From the NCBI GenBank assembly GCA_937957915.1, contig CALGNZ010000014.1, positions 1 through 59,157 of the forward strand: DNA of 59,157 nt, in the 5' to 3' direction. Under the pieces are notes generated by a model that worked only from the letters and a program-made list of their open reading frames with translations, searched no databases and had not been told where the DNA came from. The position numbers were made by a program, and so were the translations under genes. Source of the DNA: an uncultured Granulosicoccaceae bacterium. Lineage in GTDB: Bacteria > Pseudomonadota > Gammaproteobacteria > Granulosicoccales > Granulosicoccaceae. The first letter of the stretch is position 1; each line of letters opens with the position of its first letter. Shown in pieces: positions 16,589-27,291 of this stretch.

Positions 16589-17145
16589 CGTGTTATTTCT
16601 GCGTTGTACGGTCCGCGCACTGCGTATTCGCATAGTTCTTGTCCATCGCCCTTCTAACGATTTTGTGTACAAACCGACGAAATCCAGTGTAGAACATTAG
16701 CATTTGACTGCAAATACTGCAGCTCTTCTGCGTTACGAGTTCAGACAGAAGTTTCCGTCCGAATGTGTATGTTTACGTTCTGACTGGAATGGAGCTGGTT
16801 TGAACGATGCCTCATTTTTGTTTGCAAAACAAAAATGACGCGGCAAAATGTCGAATAGTCAGAGTTTCTATGTACGTCTCTGGCAGGATCGGTCAGGCAG
16901 ATTTTTTCCGGTGCTGTCGGGTGTTCAGGCGTGATCTGGTTCGGTTGTGGTTTACTGTGGCAATTGCAGAATTAAACGATTTCGAGGCGGTGCTGGTCGG
17001 TGTTGTTGAAAAACAGAACGGTGGCGCCAAATTACAGTTTCAGGTGGTACAGGGAGCGGGTGACTGTTGTCCCTGAGTGGTTCTTCACTCTTGAAGCACA
17101 CCACCGATCAACCAGAAAAGCCACGCTTTGAGGCAGGATTTGAAC
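16589..17145. other. Divergent intergenic region mlaA/mlaC
   Basis: This 557-nt stretch lies between the two divergent mla genes. In Pseudomonas-type gene order mlaF, mlaE and mlaD would lie here; I can find no remnant of them in any frame. It contains a perfect 12-bp palindromic stem (16812-16838), entered separately. The small open frame at 16807-17076 resembles nothing I know. Confidence 0.55.
16812..16838. promoter_or_regulatory. Perfect 12-bp inverted repeat between mlaA and mlaC
   Basis: TCATTTTTGTTT and AAACAAAAATGA are perfectly complementary around GCA. The symmetry, A/T-rich arms and position between divergent genes fit either an operator or a bidirectional hairpin; the right arm has no following T-tract. 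Function is inference. Confidence 0.4.
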
Positions 17146-17754
17146 ATGAAAACAGTGCGCAAGTGGATTTCAGTATTTTTCGTTGTTGCTGTTTGGGGCG
17201 GCGCGCCTTTGGTGGTGACCGCGCACCCCGCTCAGGATTTGGTTAGGCAACTCACTGATGAGTTGATCTCGGCGCTCGACAATCCAAAAGCAAAAGAGGA
17301 CCCTGCATTCGTGCGCGAATCTCTTGATCGCAGCGTGCTGCCTCACCTTGATTTTAACGTGATGACAATAAAATCAGTCGGAAAGAAAAACTGGCTTGAG
17401 GCGAGTGATGAGCAGCGCAGTGCTCTGGTTACTGAATTTCGCGAATTTTTGTTGAATGCTTACACTAAAACATTGGATGAATATTCTGGACAAAAGATGG
17501 AGTTTTTGCCATTCAGTGAAGGTAAGACTGACAAGCTGGCGGTAGTAAAAACCTTGTTGAAAGATTCTGATGCAGGTTCATCAATACCAATCGACTACAA
17601 ACTCCGTAAAAAGGATTCCTGGCTCATTTACGATATTGCAGTCCACAACTCGAGCCTGGTACTTAACTACAAGTCCGAGTTTGGAAGCGAAATCAAAAAG
17701 GGTGGTATTGACGGGCTGATCAAGGCCTTGCGCCAGAAAAACAACGCTGGCTGA
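17146..17754 (+). CDS. mlaC: Periplasmic phospholipid-binding protein MlaC, without its usual operon
   Basis: From ATG 17146 (AGGATT ribosome site just upstream) this is a 202-residue exported protein with a signal peptide ending near VVTAHPA. The body shows the MlaC/Ttg2 pattern (LDFNVMTIKSVGKKNW, EFREFLLNAYTKTLDEYSGQ, IDYKLRKKDSWLIYDIAV, YKSEF). MlaC shuttles phospholipid between MlaA and the MlaFEDB complex. Normally it follows mlaFED and precedes mlaB; none of these is present within the flanking DNA. The TTG at 17128 in frame is a poorer start. A 10-bp hairpin follows at 17768-17796. Confidence 0.9.
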   Translation: MKTVRKWISVFFVVAVWGGAPLVVTAHPAQDLVRQLTDELISALDNPKAKEDPAFVRESLDRSVLPHLDFNVMTIKSVGKKNWLEASDEQRSALVTEFREFLLNAYTKTLDEYSGQKMEFLPFSEGKTDKLAVVKTLLKDSDAGSSIPIDYKLRKKDSWLIYDIAVHNSSLVLNYKSEFGSEIKKGGIDGLIKALRQKNNAG

Positions 17755-17767
17755 TTTTCAATGTGCG

Positions 17768-17796
17768 GTCTTTCACCTTCGACTTGGGTGAAAGAC
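17768..17796 (+). terminator. Hairpin downstream of mlaC
   Basis: GTCTTTCACC (17768-17777) pairs perfectly with GGTGAAAGAC (17787-17796). No T-tract follows, so a rho-independent terminator is only likely in part; it separates mlaC from murA, which starts 180 nt further. Confidence 0.45.
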
Positions 17797-17936
17797 ACAG
17801 TTCCGGTATGATTCGCCGCTGGAGCCACCGCTCCTGGCGACCATCAAGTGCGATTCTCGCAGCCGATATCAAGTTGCCAACACTGCAGACCCATGTCTGC
17901 CCCGAAAATGCGCAGAATGCGGGCGCTTGTCAATAG

Positions 17937-19238
<1,302 letters not shown>

Positions 19239-19311
19239 TGATCGTTTTTTTGCAATGCCATGTTCAACTCGAACATTTGTCTTCGCATGCGCGTAGCTGA
19301 TCGAAGCTGAT

Positions 19312-19950
19312 ATGAAGGACACGCTGTCAATAGCGCTGACAAAAGGGCGCATACTAGCGGATACGCTGCCACTGCTTAAGGCGGCCGGTATTGTGCCTGC
19401 GGAAGATGCGACAAAGACCCGCAAGCTTCAGGTTGACACAAATCAGGAAGGTACAAAGCTGCTGTTGGTTCGTGCATCGGATGTGCCGGCCTATGTCGAA
19501 TATGGCGGTGCCGACGTTGGTGTCACCGGTAAAGATGTATTACTTGAACACACTGGCGACCGGATCTATGAGCCACTGGATCTGGGGCTTGGACGCTGTC
19601 AACTGGTGTTAGCCGGTAAACCCGGTGCAAACCCCGATGCGGCGGGCAGGCTCAGGGTTGCTACCAAATATCCAGAGGTAACGCGTCGCTTTTTCGCCGG
19701 CCGTGGCAAGCAGGTTGAGGTGATTAAGTTGTATGGTTCTATGGAGTTGGCACCGTTAACCGGCATGGCAGATTTGATAGTCGACATTGTTGAAACAGGA
19801 TCCACCCTGAAAGCCAATGGACTGGTGGTACTGGAGCCGATCGCGGAGGTTAGTGCACGGTTGATAGTTAACCGCGCGTCGATGAAAATGAAGCACAGAA
19901 AAATACACAAACTGGTCGATCAGCTAAAAATAGCGCTCGGCAAAAAATAA
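19312..19950 (+). CDS. hisG: ATP phosphoribosyltransferase HisG, short form
   Basis: This 212-residue enzyme catalyses the first step of histidine synthesis, condensing ATP and PRPP. Motifs include [10 protein letters not shown] at the start, [17 protein letters not shown] and the PRPP-binding [14 protein letters not shown]. It is the short form, lacking the C-terminal regulatory domain, and by family rule needs the HisZ regulatory subunit, which is not in this window. The order murA-hisG-hisD matches Pseudomonas, apart from the aro gene inserted after hisG. ATG at 19312. Confidence 0.97.
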   Translation: MKDTLSIALTKGRILADTLPLLKAAGIVPAEDATKTRKLQVDTNQEGTKLLLVRASDVPAYVEYGGADVGVTGKDVLLEHTGDRIYEPLDLGLGRCQLVLAGKPGANPDAAGRLRVATKYPEVTRRFFAGRGKQVEVIKLYGSMELAPLTGMADLIVDIVETGSTLKANGLVVLEPIAEVSARLIVNRASMKMKHRKIHKLVDQLKIALGKK

Positions 19951-19977
19951 ATCGTCTCCGGGTAGCGAGAACCCCCA

Positions 19978-21069
19978 ATGAATGAAAAAACGGCGCAGAT
20001 AGCCACAGATGATTTACGCATTCGCGAAGTCAAGGAGCTCCTGCCCCCTGCAAAGCTGATTGAGGAGATCCCGGTTAGCGCGGACATCGCGCAAACGGTG
20101 CATCAGGCTCGTATGGGTATACGCAATGTGCTTGATCGATCTGACGACAGGCTGGTTATAGTGGTTGGGCCCTGTTCAATACATGATCCCGAGGCCGGGC
20201 TGGAATATGCTCAAAAACTGGCAGGGCTCGACAGCGCATTGAAAGAAAACCTGCTGATTGTTATGCGGGTTTACTTTGAAAAGCCACGCACCATTGTTGG
20301 CTGGAAGGGTTTGATCAATGACCCTGATCTGGATGACAGCTTTGCGATTAATAAGGGCTTGCGTCTGGCGCGAACATTACTGCGTGATATCAACGCGCTC
20401 GGTATACCTGCAGGTACTGAGTTCCTTGATTTGATTAGTCCTCAGTATATTGCTGATCTTGTCGGGTGGGGTGCCATAGGCGCACGCACCACCGAGAGCC
20501 AGGGGCATCGAGAGCTGGCTTCGGGCATATCTGCGCCCGTAGGGTTTAAAAACGGAACTGGCGGCAGTGTGCAAATCGCTGTGGATGCCATTTGTTCCTC
20601 GGCGCGCCCCCATCATTTTCTATCGGTAACCAAGGATGGCGGGTCGGCTATATTTGCCACGTCTGGCAACAACGATTGTCATTTGATTCTCCGTGGCGGT
20701 CCGCACACCAACTACGATGCAGCCAGTGTCGATGATGCCTCGGCGATGATGGAAAAAAACAAGCTAACACCCAATATTATGCTTGACTGTAGTCACGCAA
20801 ACAGCCGCAAGATATTCTCTCGCCAACGTTACGTTTGCCGTGATATATGCAGTCAGCTTCGCGATGGTGATCTTCGTATCATGGGGGTCATGATCGAAAG
20901 TAATCTGGTTGAAGGGCGTCAGGAGCAAATGCCCGACCGCGATTTAATCAGAGGGCAGAGTATCACGGACCCGTGTATTGGCTGGGATGCAACCGTCGAA
21001 ATGTTACATGAACTCTCCGACGCTGTGGCAGCTCGCCGTCAGAGTGCAGGTCCTGGTGGGCAGGCGTAA
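19978..21069 (+). CDS. Class I 3-deoxy-D-arabino-heptulosonate 7-phosphate (DAHP) synthase
   Basis: This 363-residue enzyme condenses PEP and erythrose 4-phosphate, the entry step to aromatic amino acids. It aligns by eye along its length with E. coli AroG/AroF/Aro[15 protein letters not shown] at the N-terminus (allosteric part), [10 protein letters not shown] (metal-binding Cys), [31 protein letters not shown] (His), IESNLVEG (Glu) and SITDPCIGW (Asp). All metal ligands are present. Which amino acid inhibits it cannot be told here, so I give no symbol. It starts 28 nt after hisG, and its TAA overlaps the hisD ATG by one base, so it is built into the his transcription unit. Confidence 0.95.
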   Translation: MNEKTAQIATDDLRIREVKELLPPAKLIEEIPVSADIAQTVHQARMGIRNVLDRSDDRLVIVVGPCSIHDPEAGLEYAQKLAGLDSALKENLLIVMRVYFEKPRTIVGWKGLINDPDLDDSFAINKGLRLARTLLRDINALGIPAGTEFLDLISPQYIADLVGWGAIGARTTESQGHRELASGISAPVGFKNGTGGSVQIAVDAICSSARPHHFLSVTKDGGSAIFATSGNNDCHLILRGGPHTNYDAASVDDASAMMEKNKLTPNIMLDCSHANSRKIFSRQRYVCRDICSQLRDGDLRIMGVMIESNLVEGRQEQMPDRDLIRGQSITDPCIGWDATVEMLHELSDAVAARRQSAGPGGQA

Positions 21070-22370
21070 TGAAAGCGATTAATCGTTTGCATATTAATGA
21101 TGCAGACTTTGATGAGCGGCTCGAGGGGTTGCTCGCGTGGGAGTCTGTGTCTGACGACGAGGTTGCCGCGACCGTTGCAAAAATTATTAATGACGTGCGT
21201 GTCCAGGGTGACAGCGCGCTGGTCGAGCTTACCAATCAGTTGGATCATCGTCAGTTGCAATCAGCTGATCAGCTGGAACTATCGCAAACGCAGTTGCAGG
21301 AGGCCTTTGAACGAGTTCCGTCCGAGAGTGCTCAGGCGTTGCGGACAGCAGCTGATCGCATAACCGCATTTCATCAACGTCAGGTATCTGAGTCCTGGCG
21401 GTACGAGGATCAGGACGGCACCGTGCTGGGGCAGCGTGTTACAGCCATCGAAAAAGTGGGTCTGTATGTCCCAGGGGGCAAGGCTGCTTATCCATCGTCG
21501 GTATTAATGAATGCACTGCCAGCCAAGGTGGCAGGTGTCGAGCAGTTGATTATGGTTGTTCCCGCCCCGGCTGGAGAGCTGGATGATCTGGTGCTGGCAG
21601 CTGCATGGGTAGCGCAGGTTGATCGGGTGTTTACTGTTGGTGGTGCGCAGGCGGTCGCAGCGCTGGCATATGGTACAAGTCTGGTGCCTGCTGTCGACAA
21701 AATAGTCGGCCCGGGTAACATCTATGTTGCCACTGCGAAGAGAGCGGTGTTTGGAAAAGTTGGTATCGATATGATTGCCGGGCCATCAGAGATCTGTGTG
21801 GTCTGTGACGGTAAGACCGATGCTCGCTGGATCGCGGCGGACCTTTTTTCTCAGGCAGAGCATGATGAGCAGGCGCAGGCGATTCTGATTTGTGACGATG
21901 GCGGTTACATTGACGAAGTGGAGCGTGCCATGCACAAGCTCATCGAAGATATGCCACGGTCAAATATTATTGAAGCGTCCATGCGTGACAGAGGATGTGC
22001 GATACAGGTAGATTCTATGGATCAGGCGGTGCAGCTTGTGAACCGCATTGCTCCTGAACATCTGGAGCTGTCAGTGGCTGAGCCCGATGCATTGCTGCCA
22101 GAGATTCGACACGCTGGTGCAATATTCATGGGGCGTTACACGGCAGAGGCGCTCGGAGATTACTGTGCCGGCCCCAATCACGTGTTGCCGACATCTGGTA
22201 CCGCACGATTTTCCAGCCCGCTGGGCGTATACGATTTTCAAAAGCGCAGTAGTTTGATTGGCTGCAGTGCCAAAGGTGCATCGGTATTGGGTAAGACAGC
22301 ATCTATTCTGGCCAGAGGTGAGGGCCTTGTTGCACACGCTGTTTCAGCCGAAGCACGGTTCGAGTCGTAG
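21069..22370 (+). CDS. hisD: Histidinol dehydrogenase HisD
   Basis: This 433-residue zinc enzyme oxidises histidinol to histidine in the final two steps of the pathway. Recognisable are [19 protein letters not shown], the NAD-associated [42 protein letters not shown] (metal and catalytic region) and [14 protein letters not shown]. The start ATG overlaps the stop of the DAHP synthase gene (TAATG), implying translational coupling. hisC, the next gene in Pseudomonas, does not follow; instead 555 nt without a recognisable gene. Confidence 0.97.
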   Translation: MKAINRLHINDADFDERLEGLLAWESVSDDEVAATVAKIINDVRVQGDSALVELTNQLDHRQLQSADQLELSQTQLQEAFERVPSESAQALRTAADRITAFHQRQVSESWRYEDQDGTVLGQRVTAIEKVGLYVPGGKAAYPSSVLMNALPAKVAGVEQLIMVVPAPAGELDDLVLAAAWVAQVDRVFTVGGAQAVAALAYGTSLVPAVDKIVGPGNIYVATAKRAVFGKVGIDMIAGPSEICVVCDGKTDARWIAADLFSQAEHDEQAQAILICDDGGYIDEVERAMHKLIEDMPRSNIIEASMRDRGCAIQVDSMDQAVQLVNRIAPEHLELSVAEPDALLPEIRHAGAIFMGRYTAEALGDYCAGPNHVLPTSGTARFSSPLGVYDFQKRSSLIGCSAKGASVLGKTASILARGEGLVAHAVSAEARFES

Positions 22371-22925
22371 TAGCAAATTAGTGTGCTGTGCCGCGCTTTA
22401 CAGATTGTGTTTGCCTGTTGTCGTTATGTTCGTCACTTTTTTTTGCGACAGGCCGTAACCAATGCATAAGGGGTAAGCACCAATGCGCCTCTTTAATCGT
22501 AAAGTCACCATCAGGGTTCACAACTACTGGGTCGACAACGCAGCGAATAATCGCATGCAGGCTGTCAAAAAAATGGCTTCGTGTGGGTGCCGCAGCGAAT
22601 AAGGAATTTTCGATGCCTGTATAGCATGTGCTGTTAGGTGTGTGGTTGCTCCTCGAAGGCAACTGCGGGCGCCTATGTTGTTCTGCACTTGCCTGAATGG
22701 CATTTAACTGGCAAGGAGGTTCTGTGAAAAGCGTGCGCGTGGTCTAAATAGTACGCAGGATTGTGATAGACTTGGCGGTTTGTCAGAGTCGTGACACTTC
22801 TGAGGCTTGAGATCAAAAAAACTCTGAATTGATCCCAGCCACAACACAATATTTTTAGCGGACCTGGCCAAATCAATATAGCCAGGCCTGCAAGCAATTT
22901 CTAATACCTATCTTTGGAGCATTTA
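22371..22925. other. Gene-poor stretch between hisD and petA
   Basis: In these 555 nt I find no convincing gene in six frames. It contains an inverted repeat TGTCA-N6-TGACA (22781-22796) and CCTGGC/GCCAGG arms (22863-22868 and 22881-22886), plausible regulatory sequence for petABC. hisC would be expected here from Pseudomonas-type order and is absent. Confidence 0.5.
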
Positions 22926-23552
22926 ATGGCGACTGATAAAGTTGCGCCTGGCGGCAGGCGAGACCCTGACGGAGTGGATAAGAAAAGGCGACGGATGTTA
23001 ACCACGGGAATGGGTGTGGTCGGTGCTGCCGGTGCAGCTGCCCTCGCGGTTCCTCTAATATCATCAATGTCTCCGAGCGCACGTGCACGCGCGGCCGGTG
23101 CGCCGGTTGAAGTTGACATCAGTAAACTCGCCGAAGGCCAGCGTGTCATTGTAGAGTGGCGTGGCAAGCCGGTATGGGTTGTCAAGCGAACGCAGACTCT
23201 GCTCGACGGATTGCAGCAGGTGCAGGGGGAATTGCGGGATGTGGAATCTGATGATTCTATCCAGCCCGAGTACGCTAAAAACGAATTTCGATCAATTAAA
23301 CCTGAAATTCTGGTGATGGTCGGCATCTGTACCCATTTGGGGTGCTCTCCATCGTATCGCCCCGAAGTGGCGCCCGCCGATTTAGGCGACTCATGGAAAG
23401 GCGGCTTTTTCTGCCCCTGCCATGGTTCGCGGTTTGACATATCCGGCCGCGTTTACAAGGGCGTGCCAGCACCGACCAATCTGGATGTTCCGCCGCACTA
23501 TTACATGAGTGATACAAGGATTCTTGTGGGTGCTGACGAGGGGCAAGTCTAA
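22926..23552 (+). CDS. petA: Ubiquinol-cytochrome c reductase iron-sulfur (Rieske) subunit
   Basis: This 208-residue subunit of the cytochrome bc1 complex carries the 2Fe-2S cluster that takes the first electron from ubiquinol. A twin-arginine-type leader ([12 protein letters not shown]) precedes a single membrane anchor (about 25-50). Cluster motifs are CTHLGC and CPCHGSRFD. The start is ATG 22926 with a TTTGGAG ribosome site 7 nt ahead; the in-frame TTG at 22914 is part of that site. Its stop overlaps the petB start by one base. Confidence 0.97.
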   Translation: MATDKVAPGGRRDPDGVDKKRRRMLTTGMGVVGAAGAAALAVPLISSMSPSARARAAGAPVEVDISKLAEGQRVIVEWRGKPVWVVKRTQTLLDGLQQVQGELRDVESDDSIQPEYAKNEFRSIKPEILVMVGICTHLGCSPSYRPEVAPADLGDSWKGGFFCPCHGSRFDISGRVYKGVPAPTNLDVPPHYYMSDTRILVGADEGQV

Positions 23553-24772
23553 TGAGTAAAGTCAATGATGTGATGGCGTGGATTGATGAGCGCATTCCGC
23601 TGACCGCCACGTGGGATAAACACGTCGGCAAGTACTACGCGCCGAAGAATTTCAACTTCTGGTACTACTTTGGTTCACTGGCGTTACTGGTTCTGGTGAT
23701 TCAAATTGTTACCGGAATCTTTCTGACCATGAATTACAAGCCTGACGGCGAGCTGGCTTTTAAATCCGTCGAGTACATTATGCGTGACGTCAACTGGGGT
23801 TGGCTGATCAGGTATATGCACTCTACCGGGGCATCGATGTTTTTTGTCGTTGTCTACCTGCATATGATGCGCGGCATCATGTATGGCTCTTACAAGAAAC
23901 CCCGTGAGTTATTGTGGATCTTTGGCATGTTGATCTACCTGGTACTGATGGCTGAAGCGTTTATGGGCTATTTGCTGCCATGGGGACAGATGTCGTTTTG
24001 GGGTGCGCAGGTGATTATCTCACTGTTTGGTGCAATTCCGTGGGTTGGTGACGCAATTACCCTGTGGCTGCGAGGTGACTATGTGGTCGCTGACGCTACG
24101 CTTAATCGCTTTTTTGCGTTGCACGTTATTGCCATGCCACTGGTTTTGATTGGGTTGGTTTTCGTGCATATCATTGCTCTGCATGAAGTCGGTTCAAACA
24201 ACCCTGACGGTGTTGACATCAAGAAAAACAAAGGTGCTGATGGTATCCCCGTAGACGGAATTCCCTTTCACCCTTATTACACGGTGAAAGATCTCGTGGG
24301 CGTCGCGGTGTTTCTGATCGTGTTTTTTGCGATTGTCTTTTTTGCACCGGAGATGGGCGGCTACTTTTTGGAGCATGCCAACTATGTCCCGGCTGATCCA
24401 CTAAAGACACCAGAGCATATTGCGCCGGTTTGGTACTTCACACCGTTTTACGCAATCTTGCGGGCGATGCCTGACAAACTGTTCGGTGTCATTGCAATGT
24501 TTTCCGCAATTGCTGTTTTGTTTTTCCTGCCCTGGATTGACAGAGGCCCGGTCAGGTCGATTCGATATCGATCTTTCCAGTACAAGGTAATTTTGATCGC
24601 TTTCGTCGTGGCGTTCGTGGTTCTCGGTTACTACGGTATGCAGCCCGTAACACCGGCAGGTACCTGGATCTCACGTCTGTGCTCGCTGACCTATTTTGGC
24701 TTTTTTGTCGCGCTCTTTTTTATCAGTAAGAACGAAAACACCAAGCCTGTGCCTGAGAGGGTGAAATACTGA
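23552..24772 (+). CDS. petB: Cytochrome b subunit of the bc1 complex
   Basis: This 406-residue membrane subunit with eight hydrophobic segments binds two b hemes and both quinone sites. The paired heme histidines are seen in HSTGASMFFVVVYLHMMRG and in LHVIAMPLVLIGLVFVHIIA. It is the single-chain form, not split into b6 and subunit IV. The Qo-site motif, usually PEWY, reads PVWY (residues about 292-295) within HIAPVWYFTPFYAILR. ATG at 23552 overlaps the petA stop, and its own stop overlaps petC. Confidence 0.97.
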   Translation: MSKVNDVMAWIDERIPLTATWDKHVGKYYAPKNFNFWYYFGSLALLVLVIQIVTGIFLTMNYKPDGELAFKSVEYIMRDVNWGWLIRYMHSTGASMFFVVVYLHMMRGIMYGSYKKPRELLWIFGMLIYLVLMAEAFMGYLLPWGQMSFWGAQVIISLFGAIPWVGDAITLWLRGDYVVADATLNRFFALHVIAMPLVLIGLVFVHIIALHEVGSNNPDGVDIKKNKGADGIPVDGIPFHPYYTVKDLVGVAVFLIVFFAIVFFAPEMGGYFLEHANYVPADPLKTPEHIAPVWYFTPFYAILRAMPDKLFGVIAMFSAIAVLFFLPWIDRGPVRSIRYRSFQYKVILIAFVVAFVVLGYYGMQPVTPAGTWISRLCSLTYFGFFVALFFISKNENTKPVPERVKY

Positions 24773-25527
24773 TGAATTCTTTAACGAAAATCATATCTGT
24801 CGCAGCTATTCTTGTCGCTCCTGCTTTCGCTGGTGCAGCGGGAGGTGGTGCCGCGCTGGACCACTTTACGCCTGAGCGTACTGACCGGACGTTGCAGCGT
24901 GGCGCCAAAGTGTTCATGAACTACTGCTCGGGGTGTCACTCCGCTGACTATCATCGTTACTCTCATATGGCGCGAGACATCGGCCTGAGCGATTCTGCGG
25001 TGGTCGAGAATCTCATCTTCACCACTGACGACGCCGGCGAAAAGACCAAAGTCGGTGCGCTGATGGGCAATAACATGTCGGCTGAGTATGGCAAAGAGGC
25101 ATTCGGTGTGGTGCCGCCAAACCTGGCATTGGTGGCCCGTTCACGTGGCGTTGACTGGCTGTATACCTACATGCGCTCGTTTTACCTGGATGAATCCCGA
25201 CCATTTGGAGCGAACAATACTGTTTTTCCACAGGTGGGTATGCCGCACGTCTTATCTGACCTGCAGGGCTGGCGCAAGCCGATCTACACCACGGATAGCG
25301 AAGGGCATGAAAAGCTTGCAGGGTTTCAGCAAGTGACCGCCGGAACGCTATCCGAGGACGAATACGACGCGACGATAACCGATCTGGTAAGCTTCCTTGA
25401 TTACCTGGGCGATCCGAATCGCGAGGCACGTCATTCCCTTGGCATCAAGGTTATGCTGTTTCTCCTGATTTTTCTGGTGCTTGCGGTGTTCCTGAAGAAG
25501 GAATACTGGAAAGACATACCGCATTAG
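24772..25527 (+). CDS. petC: Cytochrome c1 subunit of the bc1 complex
   Basis: This 251-residue subunit accepts electrons from the Rieske centre and reduces soluble cytochrome c. An N-terminal signal peptide (IISVAAILVAPAFAGAAG) is followed by the heme-binding CSGCH (about residue 55), a candidate methionine ligand region QVGMPHVLSDLQGW and a C-terminal anchor (VMLFLLIFLVLAVFL). ATG at 24772 overlaps the petB stop (TGATG). A hairpin with a U-rich tail follows at 25561, so the pet operon probably ends here. Confidence 0.97.
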   Translation: MNSLTKIISVAAILVAPAFAGAAGGGAALDHFTPERTDRTLQRGAKVFMNYCSGCHSADYHRYSHMARDIGLSDSAVVENLIFTTDDAGEKTKVGALMGNNMSAEYGKEAFGVVPPNLALVARSRGVDWLYTYMRSFYLDESRPFGANNTVFPQVGMPHVLSDLQGWRKPIYTTDSEGHEKLAGFQQVTAGTLSEDEYDATITDLVSFLDYLGDPNREARHSLGIKVMLFLLIFLVLAVFLKKEYWKDIPH

Positions 25528-25560
25528 TTGCGGCACCAGTTGTTTGCTCGGACTATTAGT

Positions 25561-25592
25561 GTCCGGCTCCCTGTGGGCCGGACTTCTGTTGT
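25561..25592 (+). terminator. Rho-independent terminator after petC
   Basis: GTCCGGC (25561-25567) pairs with GCCGGAC (25577-25583) around a 9-nt loop and is followed by TTCTGTTGT. It lies 33 nt after petC and 42 nt before the sspA start. Confidence 0.65.
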
Positions 25593-25625
25593 CTGTAACA
25601 CAACTAATAAGGTTTTGGAGATAAA

Positions 25626-26249
25626 GTGACAGCACCAGTGACACGTCGGTCGGTGATGACCCTGTATTCGGATCCAAGCTCGATCTATAGTCATAAAGTC
25701 CGCATTGTATTGTTCGAAAAAGACATTACCGTCGAAATTGAGGATGTTGATCCGGACAACAAGCCAGATGACTTAATGCATCTGAATCCGTACAACACGG
25801 TACCAACCCTGGTTGATCGAGATTTGGTCCTTTACGATTCTCGAGTTGTGGCCGAATACCTGGACGAGCGTTTCCCACACCCGCCATTGATGCCTGTTGA
25901 TCCGGTATCGCGAGCGCGGTCGCGGCTTGCGCTCTATAGAATCGAGAAAGACTGGTACGACCTGTTGCCCATTATTGAAGGCGGCGATGCAAAAAAGGCT
26001 GACGCGGCACGAAATGCTTTGCGCGACTCGCTTATCGATTCTGCAGAAGTGTTTGCCCTGAAGCCGTTTTTTCTGAGCGATGAGTATTCATTGGTAGATG
26101 CAACAGTGGCTCCAATGCTGTGGCGATTGAATCATTATGGCGTCGAATTGCCATCCAAGGCCACTGCTGTCACGAAATATGCAAAGCGTTTATTCGATCG
26201 TGAAGGTTTTCAATTGAGTCTCACCGAGAGTGAGCGAGAGATGCGTTAG
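25626..26249 (+). CDS. sspA: Stringent starvation protein A
   Basis: This 207-residue protein has a GST-like fold and binds RNA polymerase to modulate promoters under starvation. The N-terminal thioredoxin-like part carries RRSVMTLYSDPSSIYSHKVRI and NPYNTVPTLVDRDLVLYDS; a helical C-terminal part follows. GTG at 25626 is chosen because GGAG lies 7 nt upstream and E. coli SspA has the same spacing before RSVMTLFS; ATG at 25659 is the alternative. It is followed 8 nt later by sspB, as in E. coli and Pseudomonas. Confidence 0.96.
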   Translation: MTAPVTRRSVMTLYSDPSSIYSHKVRIVLFEKDITVEIEDVDPDNKPDDLMHLNPYNTVPTLVDRDLVLYDSRVVAEYLDERFPHPPLMPVDPVSRARSRLALYRIEKDWYDLLPIIEGGDAKKADAARNALRDSLIDSAEVFALKPFFLSDEYSLVDATVAPMLWRLNHYGVELPSKATAVTKYAKRLFDREGFQLSLTESEREMR

Positions 26250-26257
26250 CGAAACTT

Positions 26258-26800
26258 GTGACTTCTAGCAAAAATACAACGGGTGGCGGAGAGTCTGGTG
26301 GCGGTGATTTACCGGCAATGACGTCCAGTCAACCTTATCTGATACGCGCCATCTATGAGTGGATTGTCGATAACAACCTGACACCGTACGTGATGGTAGA
26401 CGCCACGCGTAAGGGGACAGTTGTGCCTGAAGACTATCTTGATGCTGAAGGGCGAATTATTCTGAATATCAGCCAGACTGCCACTAGTGAACTGATCATG
26501 AGCAATGAGGAAATCACCTTCAACGCTCGGTTCAGTGGTCAGGCAATCGGTATCTGTGTGCCAATTTACAGTGTCAAGGCTATTTACGCTCGAGAGAATG
26601 GCCAGGGCATGATGTTCGATGGTGACTCAACGAAAGAAGAAGAGGCGAGCACCTCGAAGATGGCCAAAAAGCCGGTGGCACTTGAATCAGTCAGCAATGA
26701 CAGGCCTATAACAGTTGCTGAATCTCCGGAAAAGGATGACAAGAAAAAGCAAAGTAACGGCAAGGGCAGGAAAGGCCCTAACCTGAAAGTCATTAAGTAA
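26258..26800 (+). CDS. sspB: ClpXP adaptor SspB
   Basis: This protein, up to 180 residues, tethers ssrA-tagged proteins to ClpX. The folded domain (YLIRAIYEWIVDNNLTPYV to VKAIYARENGQGMMF) is complete, followed by a flexible lysine/glutamate-rich linker and a C-terminal LKVIK, the ClpX-binding tail. The start is ambiguous: GTG 26258 adds a 20-residue Gly/Ser-rich leader, while ATG 26318 begins MTSSQPYLIRA and better resembles the family. It is downstream of sspA in the same direction. Confidence 0.95.
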   Translation: MTSSKNTTGGGESGGGDLPAMTSSQPYLIRAIYEWIVDNNLTPYVMVDATRKGTVVPEDYLDAEGRIILNISQTATSELIMSNEEITFNARFSGQAIGICVPIYSVKAIYARENGQGMMFDGDSTKEEEASTSKMAKKPVALESVSNDRPITVAESPEKDDKKKQSNGKGRKGPNLKVIK

Positions 26801-26825
26801 CTGAGCTTTCGATAAAGCCCGTATC

Positions 26826-26866
26826 TTGTTGATCGCGGTTTGTTGATCGTGGTTTTTTGATTGCGC
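26826..26866. repeat. 14-bp tandem repeat between sspB and yraN
   Basis: Three near-copies of TTTGTTGATCGTGG follow each other between the convergent ends of sspB and yraN. Seen directly; it resembles in length the 15-bp arrays at 914 and 9941 but not in sequence. Confidence 0.65.
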
Positions 26867-26922
26867 CGTTTGGGCAACGGCACGCTGACACAAAGCCAGG
26901 CAATGTGCGCTGATATTCATCG

Positions 26923-27288
26923 CTACAGCGGTGAGTAAAATGCGTCCTTCAACCACTGCTTTTCTCCTGCACCAAAAGCCAGTACATCAAAACGGCACAG
27001 CGCATCGTCGCACTTGTTGCTCTGAAGATAGTGAAGCGCCGCCAGGGCGATTTTTCGTTGCTTGCTGGCGGTGACTGACATGGCAGCACCGCCAAACTGC
27101 TTGCTTTTTCGGTACCTCACTTCAACGAACACGATGACCCCATCGTCGTTCATGATCAGGTCAATCTCACCGGGTTTGCATTGGTAGTTCCTGGTGAGAA
27201 GGGTTAGCCCCTTGCTGGTGAGGTACTCGATTGCCTGCTCTTCGTGCTCATCGCCGGCGCGTCGTTTTGCGGTTACCACCTTCGCCAT
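26923..27288 (-). CDS. yraN: YraN family protein (UPF0102), nuclease-like
   Basis: This 121-residue protein has the YraN pattern: RAGDEHEEQAIEYLTSKG, the restriction-nuclease-like core GEIDLIMND and VFVEVRYRKSKQFG, then TASKQRKIALAALHYLQ. The fold is Holliday-junction-resolvase-like; the cellular role is not established. It starts at 27288, 3 nt after the lpoA stop, and such rsmI-lpoA-yraN clustering is common in gammaproteobacteria. Confidence 0.93.
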   Translation of the reverse strand: MAKVVTAKRRAGDEHEEQAIEYLTSKGLTLLTRNYQCKPGEIDLIMNDDGVIVFVEVRYRKSKQFGGAAMSVTASKQRKIALAALHYLQSNKCDDALCRFDVLAFGAGEKQWLKDAFYSPL

Positions 27289-27291
27289 TGA

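Noticed and set aside
16807..17076. Plus-strand open frame before mlaC, considered as an mlaD remnant
   Set aside because: No MCE-domain pattern is visible, and the frame lacks a good start; it also begins at the palindrome.
22378..22662. Overlapping open frames on both strands between hisD and petA
   Set aside because: Neither has a ribosome site or a family resemblance; composition looks non-coding.
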